DNA of 64,000 nucleotides from Kitagawia praeruptora (taxonomy: Eukaryota; Streptophyta; Magnoliopsida; Apiales; Apiaceae): the NCBI GenBank assembly GCA_037693485.1, contig CM075346.1, positions 106,374,501-106,438,500 of the forward strand. The letters run 5' to 3'. This document shows, piece after piece, positions 57,434-64,000 of the stretch (its first letter is position 1; the number at the start of each line of letters is the position of its first letter). A program made the position numbers and the translations under genes. The notes below the pieces were generated by a model. It worked only from the letters and a program-made list of their open reading frames with translations, was not told where the DNA came from and made no database searches.

Positions 57434-57817
57434 TGTAATGAATCGACTACGAATTATAGCCAAAACACTAATTGCAGGAACAAAGGGTAATTCACACTGT
57501 CTTAAATAAACTTAACAACGATCCAAAGTCTGATTACAACTGAAAGAAGACAGAATTAAACGAGATGAAACAAGTACAGCTCGCTAGGGCAATTCGAGAG
57601 GCCCAGCTTCTCTCCCAATTCTATATAACTAGATCTCACTTCTTGCATACCCTAATTAGCCGCCTCCTCTGTCTTTTATTCCTCTGCTGCATTTCCATCA
57701 GCAATTACTATTTCACCCTTGTCTGCTTTGTCCTTTTTGCCCTTGTCATTTGTGCCCCTTTTCTTACGTCTTACAAACATTTTCTGTTGACCTTGTTGAC
57801 CAGTGTGGTGTATTACA
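57434..57817 (-). repeat. Element G 5' LTR (right)
   Basis: 384 bp, followed by the CGTTG duplication. Confidence 0.95.
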
Positions 57818-57822
57818 CGTTG

Positions 57823-58668
57823 ATCTTTGTCGCAGCCCGTAGTCCTTTGTATATACATGCGTATATGACCTTGCAGGGCTGTCTAGTGCTAACATTCACC
57901 ACATTACAGTGTTGTTATCATATATTCACCTATATTTGTACCTTCCTATTCCTGATTTTGGAAATATAGGTTGATATATAACTGCATGTAGTCGCCACTC
58001 CGGGTGTACCACAATCATAAACGCATCTGCTTTTCATCGTCGTATCCTCTTTATGATCAGCTTGAGAATTTTCTTAATGGTAGTCATCTGTTGTCAACTT
58101 GTCCACACCACCAAGGGCGCCCGTAGTATTTGTCGCGCTAATCAATAATTTTGTGAACATCTAGTTGCTTCTTTAAAACCTGTTCTGTTGATTTGTGTGC
58201 GTGAATTGATATTCACCAAAACCTGATCATGTGCGTACTGAACACACACACACACATATATATATATAAGTATAAGATTCTCGGCCGGTCGTTGATAAGC
58301 CTGTTATTCTTAGACCATGATCCAGTGACACCGTCTATATTATCTCCCCCTGACTCGTGGTAAAATCATCTGTATATCCTATCTGAATACATGAGCAACA
58401 ACAAGAACCATCATATCTATCCATCCCTTCTTGTTATGACGCCCACCAGTGATTATCAAGAGAAGCTCCGCCATCGATTCTTCATCTACTCTGTCTCTCA
58501 AACATGATACCCTAGTGATCCTATAGTATAGTTTAAAATCTGTGTTTGTAGGGGTTTTAAAGACAGCCGCCACCATGAACGTTTTTTCAAAGAATCTGTT
58601 CAAAGAATTAATAAACACCCATCTTTTTGATGGTTTCTCGTTTGTCCTCCATATACAAGCAAGGAAAT
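57823..58668 (-). other. Element D 5' internal region between G and the 5' LTR
   Basis: No recognised gene. A CA/TA microsatellite lies at 58242-58268. An open frame of 125 codons (58756-58379, minus) runs from the LTR through the primer site into this region. It shows no known domain and is probably fortuitous. Confidence 0.5.
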
Positions 58669-58686
58669 CCCCTCCTTCTAGCGCCA
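58669..58686 (-). other. Putative primer binding site of element D (tRNA not identified)
   Basis: The minus strand reads TGGCGCTAGAAGGAGGGG, one base from the 5' LTR and starting with the TGG required to pair with tRNA CCA. I cannot assign the tRNA by eye. Confidence 0.5.
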
Positions 58687-58890
58687 ATGTTGATGGAGGA
58701 TTTTCATAATCAACGTGATTTTCGGAGGCCCGCTGGAATTTACAAGTGTAACACATGTAATTAGCTATTTTTTTAGTGATTTGGGTGTGATTTGATGGTG
58801 GGGGTGAGCTGAGCTTGAGAGGTTACGAGAATCATCGCAGGTTCCATTAGCGAGATCTGTGTCCATTCTCCCAAGGTGCCTACGTACCCT

Positions 58891-58902
58891 TGTTTATATA
58901 GG
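58891..58902 (-). promoter_or_regulatory. TATA box in element D right LTR (promoter of the element)
   Basis: The minus strand reads CCTATATAAACA. As this is the 5' LTR, it would start the genomic transcript. Confidence 0.6.
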
Positions 58903-59140
58903 GATCAAGCTCACATAGTTCTAATGCGAAGCTGATTCTGCTTGACCAGCTGTATTCGATTGTCTAGTTCGTGTTGGACTCAAGTTCCTTTAGAGTTTAC
59001 CACAAACTGGTTGGCTAAGTAGAGTAGAACTCGAGTTCGTACTCTACTATAATTCTCATGTCTGTTAGAGGCATTCTAGGATCAACTGCGCCCTAGAATT
59101 ACACTCCAATAATAATTCGGTCTCTTTCTATCTGGCTACG

Positions 59141-59215
59141 CTCAGGAACCTATGTCTCAGGAACCTATGTCTCAGGAACCTATATCTCAGGAACCTGTTT
59201 CTCAGGAACCGCTTT
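59141..59215. repeat. 15-bp minisatellite in element D right LTR, 5 units
   Basis: The same unit as in the left LTR but only five copies. The copy-number change accounts for the whole 60-bp length difference between the LTRs. Confidence 0.95.
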
Positions 59216-59544
59216 TTAGGAAACTATACCTGCACAAATAACAAATATATTAGTCTGGAGAGCCTCTTTATGGTTCCTATATGCTCTTGTTGTCTTCACT
59301 ACTACTGCTAGGCTATCTTGAACTCTTCTGCGGGGAGGAACCTGGTCCATTCATAATCTACTCAGCTTCCGGTTCATCAGGAACATCATGATACTTGTAG
59401 CTTCTTGACTGTCTACTCAGTGAGTGCTCATTTCATCATGTTTGGTCCTCATATCCTGTACTGGATCTATCTTCTAGCCCATATGGATTGGACCCTATAG
59501 CTTAATGGGCCTAAATCTAGCCCATGGAGATTTTGGGCACAACA

Positions 59545-59549
59545 CTTAG
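59545..59549. other. Target site duplication of element D, right copy
   Basis: CTTAG directly after the right LTR. Confidence 0.9.
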
Positions 59550-60892
59550 CTTTATCAGAATTTAACTTATATTCTTCCATTTGAATTAACTCAGATTCAA
59601 GATAATTATTTCTATCAACTAATTTATCATTCTTAATCTCAAGATCATCTTTTTCACTAGTAAGAATTCTAAAATTAGTCATAAGATTCTTAAACTCAAC
59701 ATGGATAGATCTCATATCATCAGAATCTAAGCTATCAAATGAATCAAGAGAGTGAAGTGATACCTTAACAGAAGATGGAGAAGTTTTCTTTGGAGATCCA
59801 GATTTGTCTGAAACATTTGCCATCAATGCAATGTTATTATAATCCAATTCATCTTCAGAATCACTGGAATCAGCCCAATCCTTCTGTGTGACCATGAGTG
59901 CATTACCCTTTCCTGAATTCCTAGGCTTCTAACACTCACTAGCAAAGTGTCCAAGCTCACTGCAGTTAAAGCACTTGATATTGGCCTTATCAAGCTTGAC
60001 AATTGTACTTTTGCCCTTGTCACTCTTCTTCTCCTCTTTCTTTTGAAAAGGTCCTTTGCTAAATCTTCTCCTATTGAATCTTCCTTTCTTGAAAGCTTCA
60101 GAAAACATAGCAAAGAGTTCCTGCATCTCTGATTCAGAATCTTCATTGTCAGAGTCTATATCAGTAGTCTCTGACTCAGAACTTTCTTTGCTTTTCTTCT
60201 TCCTTGAGTCCTTTACAGTAGGCTCAACATGCTGTTCTTCTGGAAGTTTCTTTGATTCAGATTGAGCAGTAAGTGCTAAAGTTTTCATCCAAATCATTAG
60301 CTTCCTCAATTGCAGATATCTTCTCATTGTAGAAATCAGGCAAGGCTTTCATGAACTTAGTATTCATATCCTCCAAGTCATAATATTTACCATGCATGGC
60401 CATCTCATTGATGAGTTTTGTAAACCTATCAAAGGTATCAGTAAGTGACTCACCAGAATTGGATTCAAAATACTCATACTATTGTATAAGTAGTGTTCTC
60501 ATTTTCTTTCTGATAGGTCTTGTTCCTTCACAATGATCCTTCAAATTGTCCCATATCTCCTTAGCAGTCTTACAAGAGAGAACATAGTTAGTGAGAACAG
60601 AATCAAGATTGTTGAATAGTATGTTTCTCACTTTAGCATCATTAAAAACGTTCTCCTTTTCCTTATCTGTCCATTCAAATTTAGGCTTCTCTACTGTATG
60701 TTCTAGAACAACCTCACCATCGACAGTTGCTTTTCCAATAACCCTTGTTGGAATAAAAGGTCCATCTCTGATCCTGTCAAGATACCAAGGATGTGTTTCT
60801 TTCAGATGATGCAATATCATTACTTCCCATAAAGTATATTCGTTTTTCTTGAGCATAGGGATCTTAGTATTACCATCCTTGTAACCAAACAT
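59550..60892 (-). pseudogene. Copia A: N-terminal and central Gag
   Basis: The minus-strand frame from ATG 60892 gives a Copia Gag N-terminus: LWEVMILHHLKETHPWYLD, then SCKTAKEIWDNLKDHCEGT, the UBN2-type gag pattern. A stop near 60478 and a frameshift near 60300 break it. The frame below (60327-59929) has an acidic/Ser-rich linker and a perfect CX2CX4HX4C knuckle, C-F-N-C-S-E-L-G-H-F-A-S-E-C. A further segment (59895 down) is a coiled-coil-like stretch rich in Leu, Glu and Lys. The reading ends at the CTTAG duplication flanking element D. Gag packages element RNA in virus-like particles. Confidence 0.88.
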
Positions 60893-60927
60893 GATTGCAG
60901 ATCTTTATGATTATTCGAAATCAACCT

Positions 60928-60939
60928 GCTCTGATACCA
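60928..60939 (-). other. Primer binding site of Copia A (initiator tRNA-Met)
   Basis: On the minus strand the sequence reads TGGTATCAGAGC, complementary to the 3' end of initiator tRNA-Met, two bases from the LTR end at 60942. It lies 36 bases upstream of the gag ATG at 60892 and fixes the 5' end of element A. Confidence 0.9.
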
Positions 60940-60941
60940 AT

Positions 60942-60972
60942 TGTTAACTCGAATAACTTGTAGAAGGGGGGG
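60942..60972 (-). repeat. Copia A 5' LTR, terminal 31 bases only
   Basis: The LTR end reads (minus strand) ...CGAGTTAACA next to the primer site, preceded by a run of seven C. The C-rich stretch just before the LTR end is also seen in the LTR of element F. From 60973 the sequence changes character (TGTAATAACCC...), so the rest of the LTR is probably displaced by another insertion. That boundary is inferred. Confidence 0.55.
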
Positions 60973-63384
60973 TGTAATAACCCTAACCTTAGAAATGCTA
61001 CATTGATTAAATGAACAGTAAATTTTGAGGATTTATGGAAATGGTATGTAGGTACTCTATAAGTGAAACAGAAAATGAGTAAATAGAAATCATATTAGTG
61101 ACATACTATGAAAATAAGTGACTCGAAATGACGATGGATTTCAGAAATTCCTGAATATGGATTTTAAGGATTCTCGATTTCAATTGAGGCTCTAGGGAAT
61201 ATGATATTAAGGAGTATGGAAATGTTAAAGGAGTTATATCTTGAGGAAATATTGAAATTAGGTTAAACCAATGAGTGATTAAGTTAAGGAAATGCCAAGG
61301 GAAATTGGATTGTTAAATGATTTCAGAACCACTTGGAAAATGAGGTATATTCGAAACGACTCGAAATTAGACGAACATGGAGACTAAGCAACCACGATTA
61401 GTGTTATACCAAGGATATACATACCACATTATTTGCTAAAATCATTAAAACACTAATTAGAAAATCAAGGAAACAAGATTCTAGAATTTGGCTACATGAC
61501 ATCATTCTAATGACATCACTTTCCACTAAGTAATTAACCAAGGATTAGTTAGTAATTTTACTTAGTAATAATCCATAAACCACCACAAAACTCTAGAATT
61601 CTCAAGATATCATCAACTAACACAAATCAAAACCTTATCCTCTCATCTAGCAACATTCGGCCAAAAGAAAGAAAAAAAAAAGAAAAAAATCAAAACCAAA
61701 ACTCAAGTTCTAGCCAACAAGAAATCAAGAGATGATTCATGGAGGTTCTTGGAGATTAGAAAGAGACATCCACAAAGTTTCAAGGCCATCCAACATCATT
61801 TAATAAGGTAAGAAAATCATAGAAGTTGGAAGATGAATAGTGATGAATAGTGAATTCAGGAAACTAACTTTGTTTTTATGGTTTCTTTAGTTGATTCAAG
61901 CTAGCATAAGGTTGTTTAAGGATATCCCAAGGATTATTAAGTGTTGTTAAAGCTTCAAGAAGATATAAATGTTCTTGCCCTTTTATATTTATGAAGGATA
62001 TTGATTTGGTTGGTGATTAAGTGGTGTAAATGATAAGATCATGGTGATTTATGTGTTTATAATTGTTTTGATTGAATATGAAAGAGTGTTGGGGCTTGTA
62101 ACCATGGTTGGTATGATGACCACATGGTGTAGGGTTGGATATATGCATTGGATGTTGGATTTGGAGGATTGAGATTTTGGAAAGTATGAAAAATATAGTC
62201 GTTATAATACCCGATTTTCGTTAAACCAAAAGATGCCCTGTTTTTGGCACCCATATTCACACGGTAGGTTCCTGTCCAGAGCACCAACTGAATATGAAAG
62301 GATAGAGCTTGGTTCATAGATCGTTTTGATATAAAGTACGTTAAAATCTGATGAACGGTTTAGGAGAAAAGTCAGTTCTAGTGAAAGACGTTCGAAAACC
62401 GAGAAAACGTAATTGTGTCAACTTTGAGGCTATCATTACCATACTTAAACATTTTTAAACATTATGAAATTTTGGGATATTGTAGTGGGGTGGTCAAAGA
62501 GTCTTTTGCAGTTGACTAGATATTAAAATTCGAATTTGATATTTACTGAGAATTTTTACAGTCGAGCATGGTTGTTAAGGGAAATGGTGAACAAACATCG
62601 AAACCTTGATTTAACCTAAAATGGTTAGATTTTTGGAACACTTGGGTTATAAATAACATGTTATTCACATAGTAAGCATTAAGGGTGTAGTTATATAAAG
62701 GTGAAGTGGGAAACGGATGTAGTATTCTAACGACGGTCCTTTTTGTGTTTATAGAAACTCCGGGAGAGCCACGAGCCATACCTTCAGGACAAAGAGATCG
62801 AGGCAAGATTTCTTCTATCCTTACTTTGGAAAACTACTTATCTTCAAAGTAAAATGATTTCATGGAATATGTATATGTTATTCTATGGCCGCTATATGTA
62901 TATGAGATGGATATGGATTATGGAAATATAGATATGATTACGAATAAAGTGAACAGGCCTTATGATTAAGAGAATATGAAGGAATGGTATCAGTTGTTAT
63001 CTAGGGTTATATGATTTATAATATTATGTTAAAAATATTCTTTTTAATTTTGAGATTTAATAAATATTAATTGACTATTATCTACTATTTTTAAAAGTGG
63101 ATGGAATATTTATATATATAAGAGTACTAGATTTCATTGTATACAGAGAAGATGTCTTAGTCATAAACAAGGTATTATGACATATGTTATAAGTGATGGT
63201 ATATGTGAATGAAAGAGAAGATGTGAAAAGAACTGTGAATGGAAAGGTGAATGCGAAATGGTAGTACATATATATTTAGTAATGTTTTGAAAAAAAAAAG
63301 GGATTGCAACATAAAACGTAAGAGGCTGTGTGCGGCACAGTCCAGCACTCAATATTATTTCGGCCCAAGAGTTGCCGAAGGGGG

Positions 63385-63441
63385 ATGTAGCAGAAGAGCC
63401 TTCCTCCAGGGGTATGTAGTAGAAGAGCCTTCCTCCAGGGA
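63385..63441. repeat. Two tandem 29-bp units
   Basis: ATGTAG(C/T)AGAAGAGCC followed by TTCCTCCAGGG, at 63385 and 63414. Confidence 0.9.
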
Positions 63442-63769
63442 TGATTATCATTCCTTCTACCGGTAGTAAACAGAGAGCAGATACAATTAGGCGACTGATC
63501 ATCGTCCTAACGTATCTGGCGCTAGCAGATATCCCCAAAACGTGAAAGAAAGAATTGAAAATGATTTCCAGACTTCTATACTGAAAACAAAAAAATGATA
63601 TGAAATGTTGAATTATTGTTACTGATGAAGAGAAACTGATATTATATGATGTTAGAAGAGAAACTGATATTATAATACTATATACTTCTTTTTGTACAAA
63701 GATAATTGGAAAGTGTATATACTGAATGAAAATAAAAATTTCTTTCCATAATAACTAAAATTTATTTCG

Positions 63770-63773
<4 letters not shown>

Positions 63774-63862
<89 letters not shown>
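63774..63862. repeat. TA dinucleotide microsatellite (about 44 units)
   Basis: Uninterrupted alternating TA for about 89 bases; probably polymorphic, and its length may be affected by sequencing. Confidence 0.98.
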
Positions 63863-63864
<2 letters not shown>

Positions 63865-64000
63865 GGTTTATTTCCCTTTTATGCTAGTTGATAGAATTTA
63901 TCTTGTTGAGCTATTTTAGCTCATTCTTGCTACTTATGTATATAACAGCTAGGTATGCCGATACTCCGCACTACACCCCGCAAGAGGGTAAGGGAAAGGC

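Larger units (their letters stand above)
52234..57817 (-). mobile_element. Element G: Reina-like chromovirus (Ty3/gypsy)
   Basis: A 5584-bp element with 384-bp LTRs (TGTAAT...ATTACA), target duplication CGTTG (52229-52233, 57818-57822), initiator-Met primer site and one long gag-pol frame ending in a chromodomain. Small size, short LTRs and a chromodomain suggest the Reina lineage. By eye the LTRs differ at about five of 384 sites. It is inserted in element D. Confidence 0.93.
20667..59544 (-). mobile_element. Element D: large LTR element without recognisable coding capacity (LARD-like)
   Basis: LTRs at 20667-21583 and 58688-59544 (TGTTG...CAACA) are flanked by an exact CTTAG duplication (20662-20666, 59545-59549) in the gag of Copia A. 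Orientation is minus: a PPT-like AGGAACCAGGGGGTAGT abuts the left LTR, and a sequence ending TGGCGCTAG... sits one base from the right LTR. Once E and G are subtracted, D is about 10.3 kb. In that DNA I find no gag, protease, RT or integrase, only arrays of short repeats and hairpins. By eye the LTRs differ at about 27 of 857 sites, plus a 60-bp difference in a minisatellite. This fits a large retrotransposon derivative mobilised by another element's proteins. Confidence 0.88.
58688..59544 (-). repeat. Element D 5' LTR (right copy, 857 bp)
   Basis: Begins TGTTGATGGAGG and ends GGGCACAACA, followed by CTTAG. It is about 97% identical to the left copy by eye. Confidence 0.95.
5610..60972 (-). 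mobile_element. Element A: outer SIRE-like Copia retrotransposon, split by three insertions
   Basis: A minus-strand Copia element is the substrate of the whole nest. Its coding order (gag, protease, integrase, RT) continues across the insertions. Gag runs from 60892 to 59550, resumes at 20661 after element D, and continues at 7887 after element C into protease and integrase. RT is cut at 5610 by element B, so the rest of pol and the 3' LTR lie left of the window. An initiator-tRNA-Met primer site (60928-60939) and an LTR end (60942) mark the 5' side. Gag-protease-integrase-RT order is diagnostic of Copia. The large gag with several zinc knuckles and a C-rich LTR end suggest the SIRE/Maximus lineage, which is an inference. 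All coding parts carry stops or frameshifts, so A is dead. Confidence 0.9.
60973..64000. other. Unassigned terminal region, possibly a long LTR of another element
   Basis: From TGTAATAACCC at 60973 the sequence no longer resembles the Copia A LTR. It is AT-rich and no coding domain was seen on either strand. Features: a CCCGATTTTCGTTAAACC stretch (62211) of the kind common in long gypsy LTRs, two 29-bp direct copies (63385-63441), a palindrome TGAGCTATTTTAGCTCA (63907-63923), and a GC-richer end. The right boundary lies outside the window. Confidence 0.35.

Noticed and set aside
58379..58756. 125-codon minus-strand frame at the start of element D
   Set aside because: It crosses the LTR and the primer site and has no known domain; a fortuitous frame is more likely than a gag start.

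Overview
The window is plant nuclear DNA and is almost entirely a stack of nested transposable elements. Support comes from Copia and Ty3/gypsy polyproteins, tRNA-Asp and initiator-tRNA-Met primer sites, a CACTA-type DNA transposon and GT-AG introns. No intact host gene, rRNA, tRNA or CRISPR locus was found. The host looks like a eudicot; an asterid (Asteraceae or Apiaceae) is a weak guess, from the style of the Copia elements that carry an extra ORF after pol.

Layout, outermost first. Element A is an old minus-strand Copia (SIRE-like). Its pieces lie at 5610-7887, 19903-20666 and 59545-60972, and its reverse transcriptase continues beyond the left edge. Three elements sit inside A. B (before base 1 to 5609, minus) is an Athila-like element that has lost nearly all of pol. 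C (7888-19902, minus, TSD AAAGT) is a complete Athila-like element with gag, a 1324-aa pol and a third ORF; its LTRs differ at about 6 sites in 1538. D (20667-59544, minus, TSD CTTAG) is a large LTR element with no recognisable gag or pol.

D is itself interrupted twice. E (21792-44744) is a CACTA-like transposon carrying intron-containing pieces of host genes, including two adjacent exons of a USP39/SAD1-type splicing factor. G (52234-57817, minus, TSD CGTTG) is a Reina-like chromovirus with four nonsense codons. Inside E lies F (22421-41031, plus), a SIRE-like Copia in partial tandem: a truncated copy keeping an intact 1584-aa post-pol ORF, a shared LTR, then a full-length decayed copy and a second LTR. 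The nest is four levels deep (A>D>E>F).

LTR divergence counted by eye fits the nesting: D about 3%, G about 1.3%, F about 0.7%, C about 0.4%. The right end (60973-64000) is unassigned, with a long TA microsatellite.

Most unusual are (i) D's own roughly 10 kb, packed with several families of short repeats that fold into hairpins whose arms change in step; (ii) the USP39/SAD1 exon capture in E; (iii) arrays of TTCnnGAA (heat-shock-element-like) motifs in F's LTRs and before its post-pol ORF; and (iv) B's single ORF, which joins a Gag zinc knuckle to a remnant of the RT connection region.
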